A stretch of DNA of 64,000 bases. It comes from Boletus sp. NGJ (taxonomy: Eukaryota; Basidiomycota; Agaricomycetes; Boletales; Boletaceae). Shown piece after piece: positions 26,181-37,437 of this stretch. The stretch lies in contig JAGTXK010000073.1 of NCBI GenBank assembly GCA_019096195.1, forward strand, positions 1,364,001 to 1,428,000, in the 5' to 3' direction. A program made the translations under genes and the position numbers. Numbering within the stretch: position 1 is the stretch's first letter; each line of letters begins with the position of its first letter. Below the pieces are notes generated by a model. It had not been told where the DNA came from. It saw only the letters and a program-made list of their open reading frames with translations, and did no database searches.

Positions 26181-26311
26181 GGTATCAAGGAGCTATACTA
26201 TTGCACCTTCCAGTTAGTACTCATTGACATTCACAATTGCCAGACAGCCCCAATATGATTACTGAACCAATCCCAAAGACGAGTCGAATGGAGCACTGAG
26301 GAGTCACCAAC

Positions 26312-27337
26312 TCAAGGGGTACCCGTAGTAAGAAATTTCTCCAACTTCTTTCGCAGAGGATGCCCGCTACGGACACCGACGGCACATAAAGTCGCCGAGA
26401 GATCCATTGCAAGATCGAGTCGATCCTCTCGACTTGACTCCTGCACTTCTAAGAACTCTCGCACAGCGCGTGCGAGCCGACTCTTTGGGAGGTGAGACTT
26501 GTCTCCAATAGGTGCAGCTCCTGGCCTCCGTTTCCTCTCCTTCATCTTAGGAGCAGCTAACAAAGGCTCGATAAACTCCGTTCTGAATCTCCTCAACGCC
26601 AAAGCTGCCAAAGGCACGACGCGATCCAATGTACTCGCAGCTTCTGCACGTTGTTCGGCCAGAGCAAGGGCCTCGGCCGAACCACCTTCCTCGTACCCCC
26701 ACTTCTTCAACTCCTCGACCCTCCTCTCCCTCAATTTCTTCGCAATATTTTCCCGTGTGTCCCCCTCCTCGATGGACTTGGCGACAGCATCGAAAATGTC
26801 GCTCAGCGTGAGCCAACCTCGATCCTCGTCTACGGCGCGCTTGACATAGTGTCTATTGACGTAGTTGAGGAGTCGGTTGACGGAATGTGCACCCACGCTA
26901 TAACGCTTGAAGCACGGGATGATATACTGGACGAGCGTAGTGTCGTCCTCGGGAGCACCAAGCAACAGCTCCCGGGCGAGGTCCATATAGAACTTGTCGA
27001 GGTGCTCGTAAAGATCCGTACCGCTCGCCTGCCTAACGGTGTCCCTATCCGCACCACACTCCGCCTCGTGTGGGAACCGCGTACTCGCAGCCTCGGACTG
27101 AGCGGTGAAGTAGTTGTACGTAGCGGTGTGGATGCCCATGTGGTATGAAATATCGATAGCAGGTGCTTTGTCGACATTGTTAATCGGGGAACGGACGATG
27201 TGGTTCAGCGCGGGTAGAATGTAACCCCAGAGGGAGGACAGCGAAGCGGAAGGATTGGCGCTTCCCGCAGAAGGATTCGGCATCGGAGGTAGCAATGCCG
27301 TGACCCCCTCCGTCTGCTTTCCCTTTCCCTTGGACAT
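26312..27337 (-). CDS. Stand-alone cullin N-terminal-domain protein
   Basis: Single exon, 341 residues, ATG at 27337 followed by a basic MSKGKGK start. Residues about 33-180 match the cullin-1/Cdc53 N-terminal repeat region: LWGYILPALNHIV, YHMGIHTATYNYFTA, DLYEHLDKFYMDLA, LVQYIIPCFKRYSVGAHSVN and LLNYVNRHYVKRAVDE. In SCF ligases this region binds Skp1/F-box adaptors. Ordinary cullins are about 750-900 residues and end in a cullin-homology and neddylation domain that binds the RING protein Rbx1. Here translation ends at 26312 after a helical region (DIFDAVAKSIEEG; RRFRTEFIEPLL; LRKKLEKFL), and no Rbx1-binding or neddylation motif is present. There is no frame break, so it looks like a shortened paralogue rather than a fresh pseudogene. 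An adaptor-titrating role is inference. Confidence 0.85.
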   Translation of the reverse strand: MSKGKGKQTEGVTALLPPMPNPSAGSANPSASLSSLWGYILPALNHIVRSPINNVDKAPAIDISYHMGIHTATYNYFTAQSEAASTRFPHEAECGADRDTVRQASGTDLYEHLDKFYMDLARELLLGAPEDDTTLVQYIIPCFKRYSVGAHSVNRLLNYVNRHYVKRAVDEDRGWLTLSDIFDAVAKSIEEGDTRENIAKKLRERRVEELKKWGYEEGGSAEALALAEQRAEAASTLDRVVPLAALALRRFRTEFIEPLLAAPKMKERKRRPGAAPIGDKSHLPKSRLARAVREFLEVQESSREDRLDLAMDLSATLCAVGVRSGHPLRKKLEKFLTTGTP

Positions 27338-28200
27338 CTATACAGGGACGGCGTGATGCACTGACTGATGCGCCTTCTGTTTTCTAAAATAAAAAGAAAG
27401 GCGTTTGAGCGCTATTATAGCGAGTGAGTGTTGAGGTTGGCGTTGGGAAGCTACAAAGCAGGCTGACAGTTCACCCATAAATATGTTAATAGCTGACACA
27501 ACCTTCACAGTGAGATTGGGATTAGGCCGTCACGGTCCTGTACGAGGCCCAGCTTCTCCGAGACCGACCGATAGCCTGAGGCTGGGAAACTTTGTCTTTA
27601 TGTCGTTACCAGTGGTTGCAAGGAATATGACGGTCGTCGATTCATCGCTAGCTATCCTCGTCATATCATACATGCAAGCGTAGGGGCGGTCTAGAAGTAG
27701 GATGTACTGATAAGAAATAGGACACCTCCCAGTAATCTGGCAGAGGTCTGGTTTATCTCGTGTTGAAGGCGCGATCGTATAGTAAATGCAGTCGTTGAAG
27801 ATTTAGAAAGTAGCTTAGTCTCACGACAGATGGTCCACTTTGGTGTATGGACGTCCACGCAGTCGGAAAGAGCGCGTAATGTCGTTGGCAAAGTACGCGG
27901 CTCCTGTCCACATTCGGGTACCAAGTAATTTACTAAGAGCGATCTCGCCTAGTGGGCAACATCATTTAACAGGTTTGGTTTCGTACACAGCATAGTTATA
28001 GTCTATTCTATCCGCCAACGAATTTGTCATAGTACTGAACCATACCCCGAGCCTTCGCTACCGCCGATACAGAGAAGCAAGCCAGACGAGAGCAGGAAAA
28101 CAGGCGTTAGCACAGATGGCTAGTTTTTTTTAACAAGAGAAGGTAATTTACATGATACACCTTGTGGGCTACTAGGCCATTTCGAGTCGAGAAGACCTCG
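27338..28200. other. Intergenic region, cullin-like / p23
   Basis: About 0.86 kb: promoter side of the cullin-like gene (A-rich tract near 27385-27405) and 3' side of the p23 gene. The open frame at 27483-27683 has no recognisable features. Nothing else seen. Confidence 0.5.
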
Positions 28201-28985
28201 TTACTCAAGAGGAGGTGGGCCGTCATCGTCAGAATCAGACTCGGCGACTTCGTTTGCCGCTTGTGCCGCTGCACCAAGTCCAAAATCACTCCCCTGCTGC
28301 ATCATCTGACATGATCAAGTAAATCAGCTCATGACGACATGTCAAGGACGAAGCGAATACCTTGGAAAAGTCCATGCCCCCCATGCCCCCCATGCCCCTC
28401 ATGCCGTCATCCATTCCCGGGATTCCGCCTACTCCAAAGTCCTCATCCATGTTGGGGATTCCGTCTTGCTCATCTTCGTCGACCCATTTGCTAAAATCGG
28501 TCTTGATAAAGGGTGTTTTGAGCTTTTCCTTTGTTAGTCGCGGCCAGAACTCGGACTGGGTTTCTTTTTTGCGTATGACGGCGGCGAAGGAACGCGATGT
28601 GAGGCGGCTGCTGGATATCTGGGTGACTGTGAGAATGCGCTTGAACGGATAGAGAAGGACATCAGACCTCTGGATCGACTTCTGCGAAAAAGTCGAGCTC
28701 AAACGCGTAATCGGCATGTTCACCACTGTGGGCAGTGATGAAGAACGGGTCAGGCGGGCAAGAGAGATCCGATTACCTGCCAGCGTTTGCCTTGAAGGAT
28801 AGGCTGGTGGATGTGAGCGTATACTCGAGGGTGGACTCGGTGATGTCAGGGAGGTTGATAGTCAAGAAGATGACGTTCTACACCAGATGATGAGAAAATG
28901 GACGGCGAGGATGAGGACAACAAACTTTTTCTGGCATGGAGGCACTGCTGCGCTGTGCCCAGAGGACTTCTGGATGTTTTGACAT
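28201..28985 (-). CDS. SBA1: Hsp90 co-chaperone p23/Sba1
   Basis: Binds ATP-bound closed Hsp90 and slows its ATPase, stabilising client complexes in cytosol and nucleus. ATG at 28985 (Kozak context CGCCATG) gives MSKHPEVLWAQRSS. The CS domain follows across several exons: NVIFLTINLPDI, YAFELDFFAEVDPE, SRSFAAVIRKKE, then the family signature SEFWPRLTKEK and FSKWVDEDEQDG. The C-terminal tail is Gly/Met-rich (GGIPGMDDGMRGMGGM) and then acidic (ESDSDDDGPPPLE). Introns read: 28878-28925, one after KANAGS, a 49 bp one after VDPE, and 28306-28360. Without the 49 bp splice the frame stops, and removing it restores the CS domain. Length about 200 residues, normal for the family. Confidence 0.95.
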
Positions 28986-29356
28986 GGCGGGGTGTTGCTT
29001 GGGGTGATGAGGGGCAGCAAAGGCGATTAAAAGGGAGCGTTGGAAATGTCGAGAACGATGGAGAACAGTCGTCCCGATATGGACATGCCCTGTATCTAAT
29101 CGTATTATGTAAGTTTTGACCCTCACGTGACGTGCAAGTGGGAGGCTCACACCGAACTGCGGGAGTGTACTAACATATTATACGACTACCTGTTGCGATG
29201 TGGTGCGTATGTTTTTATCGATACAACTCGGTCAGTCTCTCATTCCCTTGCCAGGTGTACCCGCTGGTTCTTGCCGTTGCTTCTCCTGCCCCTTCCCACT
29301 GCCCCACCGTACTTTTTGGTCCTCTTCTTGCTCACCTTAGCTCTCCACGCGAGACC
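28986..29356. promoter_or_regulatory. Divergent upstream region, p23 / membrane protein
   Basis: 371 bp between divergent starts. The strand towards 29357 has a pyrimidine-rich segment (about 29270-29310). No specific element identified. Confidence 0.35.
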
Positions 29357-30055
29357 ATGGTTAGTATCGATTCATACCACTACCTGGAAGCCCCGCACTC
29401 ACGAGACTGTAGTTTTTATTGCATAATACTTCTGGCTGCCTTATTTCTCAGCTCATGCTATTGGCAGTCATTCCCCTTGGACGCCCATCTCGCCATCCCT
29501 TGGGCTGACAACATCACCACCTTCTCAGAGGCGTTGAACGCGACGATACCCGCACATCTCAAGATACTCGACCCCACTCCTCCCATCGTACGTGTCGCGG
29601 ATAGGTGCTGGTGCGACTTTGCCTCGGGACTGTTCGAACCATACGATGTACAAAAGTGGGAGAGGGACAGCATTCAGAAGGCCATTACTCAGATCGAGAA
29701 GCAGAGGAAGCAGTTCCTCGAGCCAGATAGCGACATCAGCGCAAACGTCACCACCACCACGGAACCATCACAACTCGAATTCAAACAGACATCCATCACA
29801 CCGACCGTCTTAGGCATCCGAAATGAAACGTTATCCTCCATATTTCGTTCGCTTTTCAGCAGACGCTCATATAAACTCGGACCATCCCCAACATCCACTC
29901 CTACCGATGCAACTACACTACCTGAAGTACTGCCAAAATCGTCCGCTGTCGAGCCCTCTATACCAGCTGAGCCATTGCTAGTACCCGGCCAGCTTGATAT
30001 GCGCCCCTTTGGCTTCGAGCTCATCTTTGATTTTCGATGGTCTAAAAGGTTCTGA
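29357..30055 (+). CDS. Uncharacterised single-pass membrane protein
   Basis: About 232 residues from the ATG at 29357, whose ACCATGG context is near-ideal; the frame is also open upstream to 29198. One hydrophobic segment near residues 19-37 (CSFYCIILLAALFLSSCYW) suggests a signal anchor. It is followed by a likely exoplasmic region with N-glycosylation sequons (NIT, NAT) and a Cys/Trp motif (RCWCDFASGLFEPYDVQKW). A charged helix (IQKAITQIEKQRKQFLE), a Ser/Thr/Pro-rich stretch and a conserved-looking end (DMRPFGFELIFDFRWSKRF) complete it. I do not recognise the family; it may be lineage-specific. The intact 700 bp frame and strong start support a real gene. Confidence 0.6.
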   Translation: MVSIDSYHYLEAPHSRDCSFYCIILLAALFLSSCYWQSFPLDAHLAIPWADNITTFSEALNATIPAHLKILDPTPPIVRVADRCWCDFASGLFEPYDVQKWERDSIQKAITQIEKQRKQFLEPDSDISANVTTTTEPSQLEFKQTSITPTVLGIRNETLSSIFRSLFSRRSYKLGPSPTSTPTDATTLPEVLPKSSAVEPSIPAEPLLVPGQLDMRPFGFELIFDFRWSKRF

Positions 30056-31967
30056 TTTCGTTTTGCGTATAGTACCATATTGTATCCCTAGGTGGTCAAA
30101 AATAATCTGTATTCCGCCGCACTCCCATTTCACTCATCTCTAGGAACGGCTAAGAAAGTTTGCCCTTCCCGGCCCCGGAACCATTGCCATGAAATTTTGG
30201 AACTCGCAGCCTGGTCTCTTGCACGATCGTGTCGGGGTTCACTAACAGGTGGGTCATCACTCTCGTGCATGCCTGATTCACGCTGAGGAATGTTGCTTAA
30301 AACTTAGCCAGCCCCTGCACGTCCATTTCACGCCGTGAGAACCCTTGTTATGCGAGATATGAATCGCACTGGCTTGAGTATATCCTTTTCCATACCACCC
30401 TTCCGTGTTGTTTGGGCCCGGCCATACCCTCGGAAGTTATGGATCTCATGTCACGGAGTGTCGGTGGCGTTGTGCACGGTACCGTTGAGCTTCTATCTTT
30501 TCATAAGAATGAACCTCACAAGTTCGATTATTGGTGGGATTGCTGATGCTCTGCAGCTACGCGCATAACAACCTTGTAACGACTCCCTTCCACCCAATGC
30601 CTCTTCCGCAAAAACCACTGAGGAGTGACATCCCGCCAAACTGTGTCAGGTATAAAGTTCCATCGCTTTCTCGCTCGTGGTACGACCGAGCCCTGGTTCC
30701 ATTCTCTGCTGTTGTCGGCCATAACATTGGGATCCCGGTCGTGAAGGGGAATCTCCCGAGTACCTTTGAAATGGGGTGTGCAACTGACTTCTCTTGGCCT
30801 TGCTCGCCACTGATTCCCTGGTATTGGTATTTGTTCAGCCTCTCTTGACAAATGTCTCAGCACTCCCAATGGATGACCGAAGCCTCACTGCCGCCAGTCT
30901 GCACACTAACTCCGTTCCAGACCTCAACAGGGTCCCTCACGAGCACAACGTCGATGTAGTCGCGTCCCATCCGGTTGCAAATGCCGCGATAGCCACTGAG
31001 TCAAGTTACTTTGCCAAATGAACATGATCGCCAAGGTCTCACAAGAGCAAGGTCAAGTTTTCTAGTAAGCCAGTTCAATCCAGAATGTGTCAGACGGCAC
31101 AAACGTGGACTAAATTACTGGCAAGTCTATTGGCCCGCCGAGTCGTCGCACTTGTGTGGGTTATACTCGCGTTTTGCAGGCCGGTGCTCTGGATTTGCGT
31201 GCCACGGCTTATTCTCACGTGCGTCGAAAAGACCTATATCGTTGGCAAAGGGAGTACCACTGGCTCATTCCCTCTCGGCTGTCTGATGTCGAGCTTCGCA
31301 TCAAAGGACAACGTATGACTGTTGCTGGACTTAGAGCCATGTTCGAGCCTGTGTTCCACGTCGAGACAGTACCTGCCGAAGGCATATCAATGTTGCTGTG
31401 ATTCGGCAGCATTAACATGATGTATTCAAAAGGGATTTAGGAAGCACTAGATGCGACATTGTCTCCAGGAAAGACTCATCGGTAATTGACCATCCCAGAG
31501 GTGTTTGACCTTTGGGGTGTGTGGGAAAACACCTGGCTATACTTCATCGTGGACTGGCTGCCACCACCATCATCCTGACGTTCAGTGCGTACTTTCTCGG
31601 GAAGTAACTGTCGAGAAAGTGTGTTCTAACTTCTAGCAGCGTTCTTAATGGATAGTTACCATTCTTTCACCAACATTCACCTCCAGAGCTGGTGATCAAT
31701 AGATGTCTATGCAATTTTCCAGTGCGGCTAGTCCATACATACAATTGGTGTCAATAATGTATTGTTGCATACTTGTGTCGAGCCTATATCATTAGGTTTG
31801 AGAGGATCGTCGGCAGGTTGGCTGCGTGCGTTTGACAATCTGGGAGAGCCCCAGCGTCAAATCATGCACACCATGGCAAGACATGATGTGGCTATCAAAC
31901 AGACATGTACTTCGCCATTCTGTAGTAGATATCAGGGGCCTGTGTGTGGATATAGTATTCTGAGGGC
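30056..31967. other. 1.9 kb with no convincing gene
   Basis: Contains overlapping short frames on both strands (for example 30528-30869, 30531-30848 and 31011-31418), none with a recognisable domain or consistent splice chain. Base composition is near that of neighbours apart from the AT-richer part after 31430. It may be a decayed gene or long intergenic sequence. I found no long direct or inverted repeat in it. Confidence 0.45.
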
Positions 31968-32939
31968 CTACTTCGGTTCATTCTTTTTGTGGGCCAAGCG
32001 CTCCTCAAGCTTGGCGAATTCGTCCAACGCAACCGTCTCATCCTCATCTAATACCTAACGAAATAACAAGGTGAGGCAAGAAGCGTAGACGAGAATGAAA
32101 CCTCATACCTGCTCAACACCCTTCACTTCAGGAATATAATGCATCAACATCCTCTCAATGCCAGACTTGAGCGTGACAGTACTCGAGTCGCACCCTCTAC
32201 AACTGCCCTTCAGCTTAACCTTGACAAATCCTTCGTCGCTGAGCCCTCTGTATTCAATATCACCACCGTCCTCCATGATAGCTGGCCGCACTCGAGTTTC
32301 GAGCAGTTCTTTAATCATGGCTACGTGTTCAGAGTCCGTGTCGAGGATTTTAGTGTCCTGGGGACCTGCAGCATCCCGGTCCTCCTGAGAACGGAAGAGG
32401 GGAAGTCCGGCGGAAAAATGTTCCATTAGGATAGAGTATATCTCAGGTTTTATCACGGCCCATGGGTTTTCGCTATCCTTTGAAACTGTGACAAAATCCG
32501 GGCCGTAAAATATGGCCCTGACACCCTCTATACCCATGAGTCGGATGGCCAGCGGCGATGCAAGCGCGGAGCGCGTATCGAGAAATTCCGCTGTTCCTTC
32601 CTCCATCACGGGAACACCAGGAATGAATTTGAGAGAATCATCGTTTGGCGTGGTCTCGGTCTGAATGAACATGGATCGCGCTGCAAGGGATTGGATGAGA
32701 CTAGCGAGTGTGAATCATGACACTTACTTTGTGGAGGGTGAACAGTCGGGGCCGGAGCTGCCTTTGGTGCATATATGCGCGATGCCGTTGCCAGAGTCGG
32801 TCCGCAGTGTACAGCTTGTCGTGCGGTCGTGGAGGAGACGAACCTCACCCCCTGAGCGTAATGCAGAGTATAAATGTCGCCTGTGCTGCACGCTCGTCCG
32901 TACTGCTCTCAGCGAGCTCGACACAAGTCTCGGTGCCAT
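31968..32939 (-). CDS. NFU1: Mitochondrial Fe-S cluster carrier Nfu1
   Basis: Delivers [4Fe-4S] clusters to mitochondrial enzymes such as lipoyl synthase and respiratory complex subunits. Four exons: 32939-32904, 32851-32728, 32680-32109 and 32054-31968, joining exactly to 272 residues. The N-terminus is a mitochondrial-type presequence (MAPRLVSSSLRAGVRFVSS...). The Nfu N-domain follows (MFIQTETTPNDDSLKFIPG; SPLAIRLMGIEGVRAIFYG; DFVTVSKD). The C-terminal scaffold domain carries the cluster-binding motif GSCRGCDSSTVTLKSGIE (C-X2-C). The 52 bp first intron must be removed to bring presequence and domain into one frame. It is divergent from ALG1, with only 84 bp between the start codons. Confidence 0.95.
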
Positions 32940-33023
32940 CGTAGTTGTGAACGGAGAGCTGAGCAAGCAAGCGACAAAGTCATTCCGTGTGTTTACATAA
33001 TCACATCTTTTCCGCTCTCCGCA
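32940..33023. promoter_or_regulatory. 84 bp divergent promoter, NFU1 / ALG1
   Basis: The start codons of NFU1 (32939, -) and ALG1 (33024, +) are separated by 84 bp. Transcription start sites therefore probably overlap, or lie within the opposite gene's 5' region. Confidence 0.5.
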
Positions 33024-35015
33024 ATGCCGACGGAGGCACTCCTCAGACTCGTCGCCGTCTTCGTGTCGCTCCTGCTCATCCTCTTCACATTTTGGACGTA
33101 CCAGTATGTCAAACGACCTGCAAAGCTTCGCTCGGTCGCCATCATTGTCCTTGGCGACGTGGGGACGCAGTCCTCGTATGATGTATCATGCCGAGAGCTT
33201 TGCAAAGCTTGGGTTCAGCACATATCTCATCGGGTACCGAGGTGAGTGGCGAAGTCGTTCCTAGGACACGCAAACATACCGATGCCCCGTGCACTCCAAG
33301 AGTCTAAACCCGTTCCCTCCCTCACTTCTCTACCCCATGTCCGACTCTGTTACCTGTCTGAGCCACCCACTTTCCTCCACAACGTCCCCTTCATTATCGC
33401 TGCACCAGTAAAGATATTACATCAAGTGACATCCATTCTTTACACTCTTATGTTCACAATATCCTCTCCACCAGAGTTTATCATGGTCCAGGTATGACCT
33501 CTGGGTGGCGTGCAAGACAAGCTGCTAACTCATGTTCCAAGAACCCTCCAAGTATCCCTACCCTCGCTCTTGTCTCGCTAGTCGGACGCGTGAGAAGTAG
33601 TAGGATCATCATTGACTGGCATAATCTTGGACACAGCATACTAGCTCTGAAGCTGGGTACTTCCCATCCATTTGTGAAGATAGCAAAATGGTACAGACAT
33701 CAGAATCTATGTTTTTAACGTGCTGATGGAACTCAGGTTTGAAGCTACCTTTGGACGCTCTGCTTATGCACACTTATTCGTCACCAGAGCTATGCAGGAT
33801 CATCTGGTCTCTGACTGGGGATTGATGTGTGTCGTTTCCTGTTCGTCGCTCATAATTTAACATTTGAGTTAAGTGGCAAGAAAGCAGTCCTGCACGATCG
33901 CCCTCCGTCCCACTTCCATCGGTGTTCACCACCTGAAGTTCACGAGGTGCGGGACGTTCTAGCGTGACTGACATTCGTTCCTGACACCAAATCTCAGCTA
34001 TTCCTCCGCTTGGGACCTTCACTTACCAGTCCATTTTTAAAAGACTATCTGCCCTCCTCGAATACACCGTATACCACACAATTCACCACCACGACAGTCG
34101 CGTCGTCCCGGACCAGCCAATCGTCATCATATTCCGTCATGAACATGCCCGGATTGCGGGATGACAGAGTAGCTTTGCTAGTTAGCAGTACTTCATGGAC
34201 TCCTGATGAGGACTTTACGATCCTCTTGGATGCACTCAAGTTGTACGAGAAGCGGGCCTTGCAGGTCAACAAAGGTAGGTGCTTAGTGTGGTATTCTTTG
34301 AAATCTTGCCGACAAAAGTGCCAGAGAACCCCGGGAGATTGCCACGGATATGGATGGTGATTACTGGCAAAGGACCCCTCAAGGCTAAATACATGGCCGA
34401 TGTGAGCCGACTTCAAGGGGAGTGGTCGTATGTGCGGTGTTCTAGCTTGTGGCTTGAGGCAGAAGATTACCCTTTGTTGTTGGGTGAGGAGTCAGGTGTC
34501 TTTGATCTGTGTCAGCAAGTAGACCTGATGGTTGTCAGGATCCGCTGATTTGGGAATATGCTTACATTCAAGCTCTTCTGCGCTGGATTTACCGATGAAA
34601 GTGGTGGATATGTTTGGCTGCGGGCTCCCGGTCTGTGCGCTCGATTTTGCGTGGTAAGTGGCGCATGCCAAATCCTCAGATCTCGGTCATTTATTTATAT
34701 TTTCTCGGAAGTCTTCCGGAGCTTGTGAGAGACGGTGAGAACGGGCTGGTCTTCAAGAGCGCTGGGGAACTGGCAGGCCAAATAGAGGTTGGTAGCAAGC
34801 AATGATTTAGGAACTGCTGACCCACCGTTGAACAGATGCTACTCATGTCATTTCCAAACGGCGCTGCTTTAGGGAAATTGCGTTCCTCGCTCCAACTAGC
34901 ATCCCATCCGGTTCGGCACGGGGAAAGCGCTGATTGGGAATGGGGCACCTGGACGGAGAATTGGAATCGCGTTGTGAGACCTCTGGTGCTGACGGACGTT
35001 GAACGGTTCGAATAA
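33024..35015 (+). CDS. ALG1: Chitobiosyldiphosphodolichol beta-mannosyltransferase Alg1 (one apparent frameshift)
   Basis: Adds the first mannose to GlcNAc2-PP-dolichol on the cytosolic face of the ER, an essential step of N-glycosylation. An N-terminal membrane anchor ([19 protein letters not shown]) is followed by the GT33 domain: [10 protein letters not shown], then [99 protein letters not shown] and [14 protein letters not shown]. About nine short introns with matching phases; stop TAA at 35015. The conserved GDVG and RSPRM blocks are in different frames because of one extra G in the run GGGG at 33161-33164, and no intron can bridge them. Everything downstream is intact, so an assembly error or a very recent lesion is likely. 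Confidence 0.93.
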
Positions 35016-35284
35016 ACGAACTTGGTGATGATGATGACCCTTGTACCATGCACGTTTGCCGTGTCAGGCAGCACCGAAGGCCTCCGCTTAACCCACAGTT
35101 GTAAATTTAGAACTGACCTGATCCATGTGCTGTGTTTAATTTTTAACATCCTTGAGTCGAGGGTGTCACTTGACTTGTCCCCACGACTATTACGAACGTG
35201 CATGCGCTGACGCTTTTATGAGGCCCCATCCTCACCACGTCTGCCAGTGGCCCGCCCCGACCCAAGGCACGCCTTGCATCCCGA

Positions 35285-37437
35285 ATGCCACAATCGCGAA
35301 CTCCTCAAGAGGGCAGTTCCCTGAATCATGACGATTTCGACATCAAGGCAGAGTCAGAGGGCGTCACCCTCGACCAGCCCATGGCCGTGCCTATCACCAA
35401 AAGCGCACAAAGTAAGCGTTATCTGATAACCCTTCTTCCCCCGCAGTGATGTCCGTCTTCTCGTTGACAGACCGTCGGAAGCTTTACATCGTGGGCGGGG
35501 TCGTGGTCGGCGTCATCGCCGCCGTCGCTCTCGCGCTCGGGCTTGGACTAGGTTTGGGACTCAAAAAGAACAATACAAAATATGTCGCTACCAATTCGAC
35601 CTTCCTTCTTGACCCTACGTTCAATATCACGAGCACCCCCACCACTAGATATTACGAATGGGTCGTTGAAGAAATGACAGGTTCCCCCAACGGTTTCGAG
35701 CGAACGATGCTCGTCGTCAACGGTGAGTGTATATCCATGGAAATGGTGGGATATCTCTTTTGAAACGTTCATACAGGCCAGTTCCCAGGACCGTTGATCG
35801 AGGTCAACAGCGGTGACGAGCTCATCGTGAACGTCTTTAACAACCTGCCAAATGGCACTACTATTCATTGGCACGGCCAGCTCCAGAACGGAACTAATTA
35901 CATGGACGGCACCAGTGGCATCACTCAATGTCCCATTCCACCAGGCATGAACTTTAGTGAGCCCATTCCACCGTCCTTTGGCGTGTAAACAAGTGCTCAC
36001 GGCATTTTTCTCAGCTTACAACTTTACCATCAATCCTAACCAATACGGCACGTATTGGTGGCATGCACACGCCTCGACTCAGTATACGGACGGTATATAT
36101 GGTCCTCTCGTGATCCATTCTCCCAATGAGCCCATATACGGTTCGTACGACCATGACGCTCTCGTCATTCTGTCAGGTCGGTAGTTCGAGTGGCCATGTA
36201 TCACCCATAGAACTTACTGTGACGGATTATCAACTCCAGATTGGTATGACGTCATGTCAGCAGGATTGCTCACACAGTACCTCAGCAGTGCCGGGATCGA
36301 CGGATCCAACTACGGCGGTGTTAATCCAGGCGCGGAACCACCCCCAGACAGTGGTCTCATCAATGGCAGAATGACTGGCTCCACATTCAGTTTTGAGCCA
36401 AATTCTACTTATCGCCTCCGAATCATCAACATGGCTACGCTCACAGACTTCATGTTCAGCGTCGATGAACACGTTCTCGCAGTGGTAGAAGCCGACGGCA
36501 CAAGTCTCCAGCCCGCAAATGTCCACCGTGTTCCCATCTCCGTCGCGCAGCGATATTCCGCTATTCTCACTACAAACCAGACTTATGGTTCGTACAACGT
36601 TCGCGCAGAGATGCAGGAAATGTGCTACAAGCTCCCGAACCCCATCTTAAATACTATGGTACTTGGGACACTAACCTACGGAGCAACACCCACTACACCC
36701 AACTCTACGGACTGGTCCGATGCTTCCCCCGAAACCTGCTCAGACCTGAACACCACCATGATCGTACCTGTGATTCCGATGAATCCACCGAATAGCACGC
36801 AACCCGTCCTTGTCACGATGTCTTTCCAGCAAACCGTCCAATCAGGAGGAACGCAGACCCTTGCTTTTGTGAACAACACAAGTTGGCAGCCCCAGACCAC
36901 AGATCCGACTCTTCTTCAATTCTATCAGGCTGGTGCACAGACCAACTTCGACAACACGTCGCAGCTCGTGATCGTTAATGACGAGATTTCCGTCATCGAT
37001 CTGATCATCAACAATTATGATGACTCGAGTCACCCGTAGGTCACAGTCAGGTTTGGTTCTGCTAGCTGGTGTTGATGCCGTGACACAGGTTCCATCTTCA
37101 CGGTCATGTCTTTTGGGTCCTCGGGGAGGGTCAAGGGAATTATTTGGCGGGTTCCACCCCTCTCACTCTCACCAATCCCCCGCGCCGAGATACCCTTACT
37201 ATACCTGGTTTCGGTTATAGCGTCATCCGCTTTGTTGCTGACAACCCAGGCCTTTGGGCGTTCCATTGCCACATTGGATGGCACATGGCCGCCGGGCTTC
37301 TGATGCAATTCGCAAGCTTGCCGAGTAAAGTGCAGGAGTTCCAGATTCCCTCTTACTTGCAACAGCAATGCTCGGAACAGTCTGGTGGGGCAATACTGAA
37401 CAAGAGAAGCAGCAAGTGGTTGTCGTTGGACATGTAG
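35285..37437 (+). CDS. Laccase-like multicopper oxidase with N-terminal membrane anchor
   Basis: Predicted phenol-oxidising multicopper oxidase with three cupredoxin domains. The start exon 35285-35411 encodes an acidic cytosolic-type tail ([12 protein letters not shown]...). After intron 35412-35470 comes [20 protein letters not shown] plus a Leu/Gly stretch, a signal-anchor instead of a cleaved signal peptide. Copper motifs are all present: [25 protein letters not shown] and [17 protein letters not shown]. The residue after the last glycine is Leu, the axial position of the type-1 copper site. Each short intron (donors after VVNG, MNFT, LSD, SSHP) fits in phase. Many N-glycosylation sequons are present. 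The anchor suggests a cell-surface or vacuolar enzyme rather than a secreted lignin oxidase (inference). Its last 190 bp recur twice more in this window as gene fragments. Confidence 0.95.
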
